From: Candidatus Gemmiger excrementigallinarum
GTDB taxonomy: Bacteria > Bacillota > Clostridia > Oscillospirales > Ruminococcaceae
Direction: 5' to 3'
Assembly: GCA_019116445.1 (NCBI GenBank)
Contig: DXBP01000006.1
Span: 1 to 64,000, forward strand
Length of the DNA stretch: 64,000 bases
A program made the translations under genes and the position numbers. This document shows, piece after piece, positions 18,506 through 26,239 of this stretch. The stretch's first letter is position 1. Every line of letters starts with the position of its first letter. The notes under the pieces are model-generated. The model made no database searches. It was given only the letters and a program-made list of their open reading frames with translations, and was not told the DNA's origin.

Positions 18506-18892
18506 TCAGTGAATCAGCAGCAACGCCACACCGACCGCCGCCATAGCGACTGCGAGCAGTTCCGTTCCAAGGCTTTTGCGTTCCAGCACCGGACGTTCCG
18601 GGTTGTACCAGACCAGCACCGTTTTCCCTTTCTGTGTATCGTGGTCGAACCAGAAGGAATCATTGGTTTCCAGTTCCAGACGCTGCCCGTTGGCATAAAT
18701 CTCCACCAGATACCGGTACCCGCCTGCTCCCGCCCGCGGATTGGTGCGGGCAGCCTTGCGGCATTCCAGAATCCGGCCGGGCAGCAGCGAAGCCCCCCGC
18801 ACCGTGCGGTACTTTTCCCACAGGGCCGCCCCTGCCAGCACCAGCAGCAACACACCCAGCACACGGTAAAAGATCATCAGTTGTATCGGCAT
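18506..18892 (-). CDS. DUF3592-like membrane protein
   Basis: The 128-residue protein starts MPIQLMIFYRVLGVLLLVLA, a signal-anchor helix; a second helix lies at the C terminus (GTELLAVAMAAVGVALLLIH). Between them is a beta-rich segment with YRYLVEIYANGQRLELETND and GKTVLVWYNPERP, the usual look of DUF3592 proteins. Function unknown. The start was chosen for AAAGGAAA upstream. It stands alone, with a promoter at 18931-18959, and resembles in design the DUF2500-type protein at 53824. Confidence 0.72.
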   Translation of the reverse strand: MPIQLMIFYRVLGVLLLVLAGAALWEKYRTVRGASLLPGRILECRKAARTNPRAGAGGYRYLVEIYANGQRLELETNDSFWFDHDTQKGKTVLVWYNPERPVLERKSLGTELLAVAMAAVGVALLLIH

Positions 18893-18930
18893 GATCTGTG
18901 TTTCCTTTCCCACGTGAATATATGGTATAT

Positions 18931-18959
18931 ATCATACCCTGCTTTGGCAAAAGGTGCAA
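18931..18959 (-). promoter_or_regulatory. Promoter of the DUF3592-like gene
   Basis: Minus-strand TTGCAC (18954-18959), 17-nt spacer, TATGAT (18931-18936). Confidence 0.6.
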
Positions 18960-19032
18960 GGGGGGTCAGCGGTGAATATCCCATAGAGCGGACTTTCAAA
19001 AACGCAAGGGGGTGCTTTTCCCGTTTAAAGTA

Positions 19033-19061
19033 TTGACTAAGTTGGGCACATTTGCTAGAAT
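19033..19061 (+). promoter_or_regulatory. yerC-galM promoter
   Basis: TTGACT (19033-19038), 17-nt spacer, TAGAAT (19056-19061) with TG before it. Two AACTTAA copies follow immediately in the presumed start region and might be a regulator site. Confidence 0.75.
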
Positions 19062-19119
19062 GAACTTAACAACAGCCCAAACTTAAAACAAATGTAACAA
19101 AAAACAAAAGGAGGCGCCT

Positions 19120-19437
19120 ATGCGCCCGCAAACTCCACAGCAAAATGAACGCAGCACCGCCCTGTATGAGGCAATTCTGCGACTGAACGATCTGGATGAA
19201 TGCATCCGCTTTTTTGACGATCTGTGCGCCGTGACCGAGCTGCGCACCCTGGAACAGCGATACGCCGTAGCCGGGTGCCTGCTGCAGGGCAAGGTGTACA
19301 GCGAGATCCGGCGGGAGACCGGCGCTTCCAGCGCCACCGTCAGCCGGGTGAATCGTATGCTCAACTACGGCACCGGCAGCGTTGCGGCCAGTGTTCGTGA
19401 GGACCTGGCCCGGCAGAAGCCGGACGATGAAGCCTAA
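19120..19437 (+). CDS. yerC: YerC/YecD family TrpR-like DNA-binding protein
   Basis: The 105-residue product contains CIRFFDDLCAVTELRTLEQR and the helix-turn-helix VYSEIRRETGASSATVSRVN, the hallmarks of the TrpR-related YerC family widespread in Firmicutes. Targets are generally unknown; there is no evidence it binds tryptophan. An AAAGGAGG site precedes the ATG. It is followed after 12 nt by galM, so it may be co-transcribed with or regulate that gene. Family assignment is firm, function open. Confidence 0.9.
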   Translation: MRPQTPQQNERSTALYEAILRLNDLDECIRFFDDLCAVTELRTLEQRYAVAGCLLQGKVYSEIRRETGASSATVSRVNRMLNYGTGSVAASVREDLARQKPDDEA

Positions 19438-19449
19438 GGAGGAAGTGCC

Positions 19450-20499
19450 ATGTCCGTTTCCATCACCGCTTTCGGTAAAACGACGAGCGGCGTTCCCGTA
19501 CAGCTTGCCGTGCTGAAGAACGACCAGCTGGAAGTCCATCTGCTGACCTACGCCGCACTGATCCATAAGATCATCGTGCCCGACCGCAAAGGCAATCCCG
19601 TGGATGTCGTGCTGGGCTACCCCACCGTGACCGACTATGAGCTGAACACCGACAGCATGGGGGCTGCCGTGGGCCGCTTTGCCAACCGCATTGGCGGCGC
19701 GCAGTTCCCGCTGTACGAGGAGATCGTTCACGTGACCCCCAATGAAAACGGGAACTGCCTGCACAGCGGTCTGCACGGGTTCAACCACACCGTTTTTGAT
19801 GTGGAGCCCACTCCCGGTGAGAGCGACAGCGTCACCATGACGGCCCGCAGCCCCGACGGTACCGATGGATTCCCCGGCAATCTGGAGCTGGAGATTCAGT
19901 ACAAACTGGTCCGGAGCGGCCTGATGATCCGCTATAGTGCTTCCACGGACGCTCCCACCGTCTGCAATCTGACCAACCACAGCTACTTCAACCTCAACGG
20001 TCATGCCAGCGGCACGGCACTGGGGCATCGCATCAGCGTGGACGCCGACGCCTATCTGGAAACAGATGACACCAGCGTTCCCACCGGGCGCAAAATCCCG
20101 GTAGCCGGTACGCCGATGAACTTCACCGAAGAAAAGACGCTGGGCCTGGACATCGAGGCCGATTACCCCACCCTGAAACAGGCCCTTGGGTACGATCACT
20201 GCTACATCATCCGGGATACCGGCCTGCGCCATGCTGCCTGGGCCACCGGTCCGCTGACCGGCATCCGGATGGAGGTGCTCACCACCCTGCCCGGCATGCA
20301 CCTGTATTCCGCCAATTACCTGGAGCCGCTGACCGACTGCAAGGACGGTGCCCATTACCAGAAGCGGGATGCCATCTGCTTTGAAACGGAGGAGTTTCCG
20401 GACGCTCCCAACCATCCGGAATTCCCGGATACCACGGTGCTGCCCAACACGCCTTACAGTTCCACAACGATTTACCGTTTTGACCTGGCGCCCCAATAA
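19450..20499 (+). CDS. galM: Aldose 1-epimerase (mutarotase)
   Basis: GalM interconverts alpha and beta anomers of galactose or glucose. The 349-residue enzyme carries the substrate-binding/catalytic motifs NRIGGAQFPLYEEIVHVTPN, NCLHSGLHGFNHTVFDVEPT, TNHSYFNLNGHASGT with the catalytic His, and GYDHCYIIRD; a late Glu-containing segment (YSANYLEPL) follows. No other Leloir genes are adjacent. Linked to yerC by a 12-nt gap; terminator at 20511. Confidence 0.95.
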   Translation: MSVSITAFGKTTSGVPVQLAVLKNDQLEVHLLTYAALIHKIIVPDRKGNPVDVVLGYPTVTDYELNTDSMGAAVGRFANRIGGAQFPLYEEIVHVTPNENGNCLHSGLHGFNHTVFDVEPTPGESDSVTMTARSPDGTDGFPGNLELEIQYKLVRSGLMIRYSASTDAPTVCNLTNHSYFNLNGHASGTALGHRISVDADAYLETDDTSVPTGRKIPVAGTPMNFTEEKTLGLDIEADYPTLKQALGYDHCYIIRDTGLRHAAWATGPLTGIRMEVLTTLPGMHLYSANYLEPLTDCKDGAHYQKRDAICFETEEFPDAPNHPEFPDTTVLPNTPYSSTTIYRFDLAPQ

Positions 20500-20510
20500 A
20501 AACAGCAAAC

Positions 20511-20540
20511 GCCTGCCCGATTTCGGGCAGGCGATTTTTT
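20511..20540 (+). terminator. galM terminator
   Basis: Stem GCCTGCCCGA / TCGGGCAGGC followed by GATTTTTT. It also lies just past the glgB stop on the other strand and may serve both. Confidence 0.88.
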
Positions 20541-20541
20541 C

Positions 20542-22323
20542 TTATTCAGCCGGTTCCAGGCGGTAGAGTTTGCCGCTGTAGGGCGGCATCGTGACGCAGA
20601 ACGGCTTTTCCTTTTTGATCGTCACCGAAGATCGGCGATGCGGTTTCTCCGTTGTGCCGCCCCAGCACTGCCAGTCGGTGTCCAGCAGCAAGGTCAGCTT
20701 GCCCGCAGGCAGATCCAGGGTATACTTCTGGCGTGCTTCATCGCCAAAATTGAACACCGCCAGCACCATACTCTCCCGGCCTTCCCGCAGGATGGCACAG
20801 ACGTTCCATTCGCCATGGTCGCAGTCAGCCCAGCGGAACGCCGCCGGGTCATACTCCCGTGACCAGAAGGCTTCGTTTTGCAGATAGGCTTCGTTCAGTG
20901 CTGCGCGGAAATGCCGGAACGCATCGTGGTTGGGATAACTCAGGATCATCCAGTCCTGTTCCCGGCCTTCGTCCCATTCCCGCAGCTGGGCAAACTCATT
21001 GCCCATGAAATCCAACTTTTTGCCGGGATGGATGGCCATATACAGATACAGTGCCCGGGCCTGGGGGAACTTGCCCTCATAGTCGCCGTACATCTTTTGT
21101 GCAATGGTGGCTTTGCCGTGGACATTCTCGTCATGGCTGAACGGCAGGATATAATGCTCGTTCCAGGCATACATCATCGAGAACGTCAGTTTTCCCAGAT
21201 TTTCCTTGCGCTCCTCACTGGTCTTTTTGAAATAGTCCAGCGTATCGTTCATCCAGCCCAGGTCCCATTTGTAGTCAAATCCCAGACCGCCGTACTCCAC
21301 CGGGGCGGTCACCTTGGGATAGTTGCTGGAATCCTCGGTAATGAGCACCGCCGTGGGATGCCGCTGCTGCAGGCCCTGGTTCATGTTTTTGAGGAATTCC
21401 AGCGTGGAACCATTGACCCCGCGGGCAGGTTCTCCCTGCCAGTAAATCAGACGGGAAACGGCATCCATCCGCAGACCGTCGGCGTGGAACACCCGAAGCC
21501 AATAGTCGGCGCAAGATTGCAGGAAGCAACGGATCTCCCCCCGGGAATGCATAAAGTTACAGCTGCCCCACTCGCTCTGCCCTACCGCGGCTGCCGGATA
21601 TTCATACAGCGGGGTTCCGTCAAACTCCCGCAGACCATAGTCATCCACCGCAAAGTGGACCGGCACAAAGTCCAGAATCACGCCGATGCCCTGCAAGTGG
21701 CAGGCATTGATGAACTGCACCAGTTCCGCCGGCGTGCCGTAACGGCTGGTGGGGGCATAGAAACCGGTGACCTGGTAGCCCCAGCTGCCGTCGAAGGGAT
21801 GCTCGGCCAGGGGCATAAGTTCAATGTGGGTGAAGCCGTTTTCCTTGCAGTAGGCAGGCAGCAGTTCGGCCAGTTCCGCGTAGGAATACCAGCTGCCATC
21901 CGGCTTGCGCTGCCAGCTGCCGGCGTGTACTTCATAGATGTTCAGCGGCCGATCAAAACATTTGCTGCGGGTGTTCATCCAGGCGTCGTCGGTAAAACCG
22001 CCGGGCTGCTTGGTAATGATACTACGGCCATCGGGGCGCAGCGTCATGGCAAAACCGTAAGGATCACAGTGGGCTACCGTCCAGCCCTGGGCTCCGGTAA
22101 CCAGGTACTGATAGGCCATGCCCGGCTCCGCGCCGGGGACGTCGACCTCCCAGACGGCGGACCGGGTCTGGACAAGGTCCGCGGAACCGAAGGGGCCCTC
22201 CACCTGTACGCGGCGGGCTGCCGGAGCCCACACCGCAAACCGGGTGCCGCCTACATAAGGGTGCGCCCCGAAAAACGTGTAGGCGTCAAAAGCACGCCCG
22301 GTGTAAAAATCCTGCAGCTCCAT
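20542..22323 (-). CDS. glgB: 1,4-alpha-glucan branching enzyme
   Basis: GlgB makes alpha-1,6 branches in glycogen. The 593-residue enzyme has an N-terminal CBM48 domain (FDAYTFFGAHPYVGGTRFAV), then the GH13 barrel: VILDFVPVHFAVDDYGLREF, GLRMDAVSRLIYW (nucleophile Asp), VLITEDSSNYP (acid/base Glu) and LPFSHDENVHGKATI (third Asp). The C-terminal beta domain ends LPPYSGKLYRLEP-like. AGGAGG precedes the ATG. Its promoter is embedded in a perfect palindrome. With glgP and the GH13 enzyme at 38886 it forms a glycogen-handling set, though those lie 18 kb away and no glgA or glgC is visible. Confidence 0.96.
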   Translation of the reverse strand: MELQDFYTGRAFDAYTFFGAHPYVGGTRFAVWAPAARRVQVEGPFGSADLVQTRSAVWEVDVPGAEPGMAYQYLVTGAQGWTVAHCDPYGFAMTLRPDGRSIITKQPGGFTDDAWMNTRSKCFDRPLNIYEVHAGSWQRKPDGSWYSYAELAELLPAYCKENGFTHIELMPLAEHPFDGSWGYQVTGFYAPTSRYGTPAELVQFINACHLQGIGVILDFVPVHFAVDDYGLREFDGTPLYEYPAAAVGQSEWGSCNFMHSRGEIRCFLQSCADYWLRVFHADGLRMDAVSRLIYWQGEPARGVNGSTLEFLKNMNQGLQQRHPTAVLITEDSSNYPKVTAPVEYGGLGFDYKWDLGWMNDTLDYFKKTSEERKENLGKLTFSMMYAWNEHYILPFSHDENVHGKATIAQKMYGDYEGKFPQARALYLYMAIHPGKKLDFMGNEFAQLREWDEGREQDWMILSYPNHDAFRHFRAALNEAYLQNEAFWSREYDPAAFRWADCDHGEWNVCAILREGRESMVLAVFNFGDEARQKYTLDLPAGKLTLLLDTDWQCWGGTTEKPHRRSSVTIKKEKPFCVTMPPYSGKLYRLEPAE

Positions 22324-22375
22324 GCAGAAACCTCCTGTTGCGTTGTCTTGTAAATGCCGATGTTACATATAAAAA

Positions 22376-22403
22376 TTGTACCATACCCCGGGGTATGGTA
22401 CAA
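22376..22403. repeat. Perfect 28-bp palindrome spanning the glgB promoter
   Basis: TTGTACCATACCCC is followed directly by its reverse complement. On the minus strand this holds -35 TTGTAC, a 17-nt spacer and -10 TACAAT exactly at the two ends, then TTTTTAT, about 50 nt before glgB. It may be an operator covering the whole promoter. The alternative reading is a loop-CCGG terminator for mgtE. A second inverted repeat, TTGAACAC-C-GTGTTCAA, is at 22412-22428. Confidence 0.7.
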
Positions 22404-22433
22404 GCACAAATTTGAACACCGTGTTCAAGATTT

Positions 22434-23795
22434 TCAGATTTTCAGGATCAGCTTGGCGACATTGAAATAGACCAGCAGCGTGGTGGTATCCACGATGGTA
22501 GTAATGAGGGGCGACGCCATGACCGCCGGGTCGATCTTGATTTTTTCCGCCAGAACCGGCAGAAGACCGCCGATCAGCTGGGACAACAGCACCGTGCAGA
22601 CCAGCGTCAGGCAGACTACCAGCGCCACCGGAGGCGACACCTGATCAAACAGAAGCAGCTTGGCGAAGTTGCACACCGCCAGCGTCAGGCCGCACAGCAG
22701 CGCCACGCGGCATTCCCGCCAGAGGATACGCGGCAGATCATGGGGTTCGATGTCCCCTACCGCCATACCGCGGATGATGGTGGAGGTACTCTGGCTGCCG
22801 GCATTACCACCGGTGTCGGTCAGCATGGGGATGTAAGCCGTCAGCACCGTGACGGCGGCCAGGGCGCTCTCGTACCCGCGGATGACCAGGCTGGAGAAGG
22901 TGGCACTGATCATCAGGAACACCAGCCAGGGGGCACGGCTCTTGTAGAGGTCCCACATGGACTGTTTGAAGTAGGGCTTGTCGGAGGGGCCGATGGCGTT
23001 CATCTTGGCGAAGTCTTCGCTGGCCTCATCCTGCAAAATCGAGATGGCATCGTCGATGGTTACGATGCCTACCAGGCGCTTTTCGGCGTCCACCACGGGA
23101 ATGGCCAGGAAACCGTACTTTTCGAACAGCTGGGAAACATCCTCCTGGTCGGTGGTGGTGGATACGCTTACCACGTTGGCATCCATCATATCCCGGATGG
23201 GACGGGCGGGTTCTTTTTCCAGCACCAGGGCACGCAGAGAAACCACACCGATCAGCGTACGGTCCTTGTCGGTAACATAGCAGTTGTTGACGGTTTCCTT
23301 GTCGATGCCGTTGGCGCGGATGGAGTCCATTGCCTGCGTGACCGTCATATCGGGACGCAGTTCCATAAACTCGGTAGTCATCACGCCGCCGGCAGAATCC
23401 TCGGGATATTTGAGCAGTTCGTTGATCATGCGGCGGGTCGCGGGGTCGGCCTGGGCCAGAATACGCTTGACGACGCTGGCGGGCATTTCCTCGACCAGAT
23501 CCGTCGCATCGTCGACGAACAATTCATCCACCACAGCCTTGAGTTCCTTATCGGTCAGGCCGTCGATCAGATTCTGCTGGGTCTCGGGGGTAAGTTCGGC
23601 AAAAATTTCCGCAGCCAGATCCTTGGGGCACAGACGGAACAGCACCGGCAACTTCTCCGGCGGCAGGTCCTCAAACACAGCAGCAAGGTCGGGGGCGGGC
23701 AGGGTTTCCATAACGTCGCGCAGGCTCTGGTACTTTTTCGCATCGTCCAGATTGGCCAGCATCGTTTTCAAGGTCATGATTGCAGTATCAGACAT
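22434..23795 (-). CDS. mgtE: Magnesium transporter MgtE
   Basis: MgtE is a dimeric Mg2+-gated Mg2+ channel. The 453-residue product starts MSDTAIMTLKTMLANLDDAK and has the N-terminal superhelical domain (about 20-130), two CBS domains (about 135-255; YPEDSAGGVMTTEFMELRPD begins the first), and a five-helix membrane domain with the pore signature TDTGGNAGSQSTSTIIRGMA and MASPLITTIVDTTTLLVYFN at the end. The start was chosen because GGAGG lies just upstream. A long leader with an upstream ORF and a terminator that includes this ribosome site implies regulated expression. Confidence 0.96.
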   Translation of the reverse strand: MSDTAIMTLKTMLANLDDAKKYQSLRDVMETLPAPDLAAVFEDLPPEKLPVLFRLCPKDLAAEIFAELTPETQQNLIDGLTDKELKAVVDELFVDDATDLVEEMPASVVKRILAQADPATRRMINELLKYPEDSAGGVMTTEFMELRPDMTVTQAMDSIRANGIDKETVNNCYVTDKDRTLIGVVSLRALVLEKEPARPIRDMMDANVVSVSTTTDQEDVSQLFEKYGFLAIPVVDAEKRLVGIVTIDDAISILQDEASEDFAKMNAIGPSDKPYFKQSMWDLYKSRAPWLVFLMISATFSSLVIRGYESALAAVTVLTAYIPMLTDTGGNAGSQSTSTIIRGMAVGDIEPHDLPRILWRECRVALLCGLTLAVCNFAKLLLFDQVSPPVALVVCLTLVCTVLLSQLIGGLLPVLAEKIKIDPAVMASPLITTIVDTTTLLVYFNVAKLILKI

Positions 23796-23823
23796 AAAAA
23801 AACTGCCTCCTTTTCGGCGGCAG
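23796..23823 (-). terminator. Attenuator hairpin overlapping the mgtE ribosome site
   Basis: Coding-strand stem CTGCCGCC-GAAAA-GGAGGCAG (one G-A mismatch) followed by seven T directly before the mgtE ATG. The GGAGG ribosome site is in the 3' arm, so the hairpin can both terminate transcription and hide the site. An upstream segment, GGCAGCCAC (in 23916-23925), can pair with GTGCTGCC (23819-23826) and would disrupt it. Confidence 0.75.
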
Positions 23824-23875
23824 CACATTCCACTTTATTCAGGGCAATGCAAAGCACAGCCCAACCCTGCGGGAT

Positions 23876-23971
23876 TTACCACGCACGGCAAGGCTTGCCC
23901 CAATACAACAACGGAGTGGCTGCCATATTGATACATCGGTACACAGGACTGGGACTACTGGGCGTATCCAT
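23876..23971 (-). CDS. Upstream ORF (31 aa) in the mgtE leader, candidate leader peptide
   Basis: An ATG preceded by GAGAGGTGG opens a 31-codon frame starting Met-Asp-Thr-Pro-Ser-Ser-Pro-Ser-Pro-Val and ending ...Gly-Lys-Pro-Cys-Arg-Ala-Trp. The early Asp/Pro-rich stretch resembles in character the Salmonella MgtL peptide, where such residues destabilise ribosomes at low Mg2+; there is no sequence homology to claim. A TATAAC hexamer at 23991-23996 may be its -10, but the -35 is poor. Coding status is inferred from ribosome site, frame and context only. Confidence 0.55.
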   Translation of the reverse strand: MDTPSSPSPVYRCINMAATPLLYWGKPCRAW

Positions 23972-24077
23972 GACAACCACCTCTCTTTTTGTTATATTCT
24001 CATAGGGCTTTCTGACCCGACTTTACTTTACCACCCCTTCCCCCGTTTCGTCAACCCCAACCATCACAATTTTGTAC

Positions 24078-24110
24078 AAAAAATTACCCGCGCCGGTTTT
24101 CGGCACGGGC
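24078..24110 (-). terminator. Terminator after the 24153 gene
   Basis: Minus-strand stem CCCGTGCCG / CGGCGCGGG (one G-T pair, AAAA loop) followed by TAATTTTTTG. The remaining stretch to 24000 shows no gene. Confidence 0.75.
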
Positions 24111-24152
24111 AATTGTGATTTTTTGCTTTTACCAACGCTGCTGCGCAACATT

Positions 24153-24734
24153 TTACATGACCAGTTCCCGGAAGCAGGTGGTATTCACGCTCTTGTCCTG
24201 CTCAGCCAGTTTAGCAATGCAGCCATCCAGCGTGTGGGCCACGTCATCCAGGCTGCGCCATGCAGAAGCCTGGGGTTTGACTTCCCCTTCCAGCCAGGGG
24301 CCGATTTCGGTATGGGAGCAGGCGCCTTCTATCAGGTAGGCCCCGGCGCGGGCGGGCTGAGTCTGGGGAACATACTGTTCGGCACTGCCCAGGGTGGTGA
24401 GGACAAACTGCCCTTTGCGGTTGCGGCCGCCTACCAGCAACCGCACCCCTACCGGCTGTACGCGCACCGACGGCGCCTTCTGGCAAAGAATCTTGACGAT
24501 TTTTTCCAGGGTAAGGTATTGGGTATTGTATTCATCCAGAGCATTGATGATCTGTACAGCGGCCAGGGCATCCCCCGCAAAACCAACCAGTACATTACGG
24601 TTGACTTTGCGGACCTTGGGCACATCCTCACTGATGACTTTGGGCTGCTGACCGGAGATGGGTTCTTCCACCATACGGCCGTCACTGACCATGGCGCAGA
24701 AAGCCTCGCCGCAGACGGCTAAAATCGCACTCAT
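24153..24734 (-). CDS. Hypothetical protein, weakly Ntn-hydrolase-like
   Basis: The 193-residue soluble product starts MSAILAVCGEAFCAMVSDGR and includes VRKVNRNVLVGFAGDALAAV and VQPVGVRLLVGGRNRKGQFV. The alternating strands with SDGR and GFAGD segments are loosely reminiscent of proteasome-like Ntn hydrolases (HslV-type), but the family's processed N-terminal Thr is not evident, so no enzymatic role is claimed. It is monocistronic, with a possible minus-strand promoter at about 24788-24817 (TTGCGG, 18 nt, TACAAT) lying inside the EIIA terminator. I do not recognise it with confidence. Confidence 0.55.
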   Translation of the reverse strand: MSAILAVCGEAFCAMVSDGRMVEEPISGQQPKVISEDVPKVRKVNRNVLVGFAGDALAAVQIINALDEYNTQYLTLEKIVKILCQKAPSVRVQPVGVRLLVGGRNRKGQFVLTTLGSAEQYVPQTQPARAGAYLIEGACSHTEIGPWLEGEVKPQASAWRSLDDVAHTLDGCIAKLAEQDKSVNTTCFRELVM

Positions 24735-24797
24735 AAGGCAACTTCCTTTACTTGAGGTTTGGCGCGGCTGCTGCCCCGCCGTCTGGTATTGTACCAC

Positions 24798-24828
24798 AAA
24801 AACAGGACGCACCGCAAGGTGCGCCCTG
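24798..24828 (-). terminator. EIIA gene terminator
   Basis: Minus-strand stem AGGGCGCACC / GGTGCGTCCT with TTGC loop, followed by GTTTTTG. Confidence 0.8.
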
Positions 24829-24840
24829 AAAGACACGGAT

Positions 24841-25353
24841 TTACTTGCTGATCTTGAGCAGATCGGCACCTGCTTCCACGGAACCGGAAGCCACCAACTC
24901 CACATCCTTGAAGTCGTCGGTGTTGGTGATGACGGTGATGACCACTGCCGGATGGTTGGCCGCAGCGATCTTATCAAGATCCATCTCCAGCAGCAGCTGG
25001 CCCTTCTTGATCTTGTCGCCTTCCTTGACCTTGGGGCTGAAGCCGTCGCCCTTCATCTCGACGGTATCCACGCCTACATGGATCAGCACTTCCACGCCGC
25101 CTTCGCCCTGGATGCCCAGCGCATGGCCGCTGTCAGGTGCCTGGGTGATGGTGCCGTCCACCGGCGCAAAAACCTTGCCCTCGGTGGGGTCAATGCCGCA
25201 GCACTTGCCCAGAATGCCCTGTGCAAACACTTCGTCGGGGATCTGCTCCATCGGAACCACGGTGCCTTTGGCATCCGCCGCCAGCGTCATCGGAAAGGCA
25301 GGGGCTGCCGGAGCCTCTTCCGGCTTCTTTTTCAGAAAATCAAAAAATCCCAT
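24841..25353 (-). CDS. PTS glucose-type EIIA protein (stand-alone)
   Basis: The 170-residue protein starts MGFFDFLKKKPEEAPAAPAF and carries the EIIA-Glc fold motifs VFAPVDGTITQAPDSGHALG and GGVEVLIHVGVDTVEMKGDG, where the His of LIHVGVDT accepts phosphate from HPr; a second His is in SGHALG. Stand-alone EIIA can serve several EIIC/EIIB permeases and regulate transport. No other PTS gene is in the window. AAAGGAGAAG precedes the ATG and it has its own promoter and terminator. Confidence 0.93.
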   Translation of the reverse strand: MGFFDFLKKKPEEAPAAPAFPMTLAADAKGTVVPMEQIPDEVFAQGILGKCCGIDPTEGKVFAPVDGTITQAPDSGHALGIQGEGGVEVLIHVGVDTVEMKGDGFSPKVKEGDKIKKGQLLLEMDLDKIAAANHPAVVITVITNTDDFKDVELVASGSVEAGADLLKISK

Positions 25354-25405
25354 GATGTATCTTCTCCTTTGTCTGACCCGCGGCGCGGGCAAATGATATG
25401 TGCTT

Positions 25406-25434
25406 ATTATAGCGCACACCGGCGCAGAAAGCAA
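25406..25434 (-). promoter_or_regulatory. EIIA gene promoter
   Basis: Minus-strand TTGCTT (25429-25434), 17-nt spacer, TATAAT (25406-25411) with TGCGC before it. Confidence 0.8.
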
Positions 25435-25449
25435 CGAAAATTTGCTGCA

Positions 25450-26016
25450 TTACAACAGTTCTTTCACCACGCGGATCGCCTGCCAGGTCACAGCCGCCAT
25501 CTCGGCCGGCGGGGGCTGATAGCCTGCGGTCTGCCAGGCAGCAATGCTGCCGAAGCAACCGTTGATGGCGAAAGCCAGCAAATACTGCTGACGAGGCGTT
25601 CCCCCATCGGGCGTAAGCTGCCCCAGGCAGCGCTTGGCAATCATTTCCTTGGCGCTGCGGGTAAATTCCGACTCCCAGCTTTTGCCGTACAAAGCCCGGC
25701 ATACGTCCGGGTTGTCGTTCAGGTAGCTGAACAGTGCCACCAGGGCCGGCGGCACGTCATCCTGGGAAATGTTGGGCACCAAAGCGTCCATCAATTCACA
25801 CAGATGATCCAGCTGCGCGGCCTCCATCTGCTCCATCAGAGCATAAATATCGGCATAATGGAAATAGAACGTTCCGCGGCTGATCCCGGCCAGTTCGGTC
25901 AACTCCCGAACCGTGATCTCCCGCAAATCCTTTTTCTGCAGCAAGTTGATGAGTGCCTGATACAACCGCTGTTTGGTCATGCGCACACTGCGATTTGCAT
26001 CGCCTTTGGCGTTCAT
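25450..26016 (-). CDS. TetR family transcriptional regulator
   Basis: The 188-residue product has the TetR DNA-binding domain at its N terminus: MTKQRLYQALINLLQKKDLR, ITVRELTELAGISRGTFYFH and YADIYALMEQME. The C-terminal domain resembles DhaS/TetR_C_8-type regulators with an all-helical ligand pocket. The ATG was chosen 8 nt after AAAGGTGG. A perfect inverted repeat in its own promoter suggests autoregulation. The ligand is unknown. It is divergent from the HD-domain gene. Confidence 0.9.
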   Translation of the reverse strand: MNAKGDANRSVRMTKQRLYQALINLLQKKDLREITVRELTELAGISRGTFYFHYADIYALMEQMEAAQLDHLCELMDALVPNISQDDVPPALVALFSYLNDNPDVCRALYGKSWESEFTRSAKEMIAKRCLGQLTPDGGTPRQQYLLAFAINGCFGSIAAWQTAGYQPPPAEMAAVTWQAIRVVKELL

Positions 26017-26067
26017 CGCATGCACCACCTTTCAAGGGAACTTCCGGGGCAGGTTATTTATACATAA

Positions 26068-26096
26068 AGCATAGCGTTTTTTGACAAAAATGTCAA
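26068..26096 (-). promoter_or_regulatory. tetR-family promoter with overlapping inverted repeat
   Basis: Minus-strand TTGACA (26091-26096), 17-nt spacer, TATGCT (26068-26073). The -35 is one half of the palindrome TTGACA-TTTT-TGTCAA (26081-26096), a likely operator for the adjacent regulator. Confidence 0.75.
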
Positions 26097-26239
26097 GTTT
26101 TTTCATCAAATTGCTTGATTTATGTGCATTTTGTCGGATGTTGGGTGTATGTTTTGCAGTTTTGAAAATTCGTGGTACAATGACAAAAAAGATCGGTTGT
26201 TCCTGATACGGTTTTTCCCTGAAAAAGGAGGTTTCGGTC

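Noticed and set aside
23876-23996. M-box (ykoK) magnesium riboswitch upstream of mgtE
   Set aside because: GGATACGC-like fragments look similar, but the conserved GAGGCUCC-type and GACGCCAAUGGGU-type segments are absent, while a clean ORF and terminator explain the region better. A covariance search would settle it.
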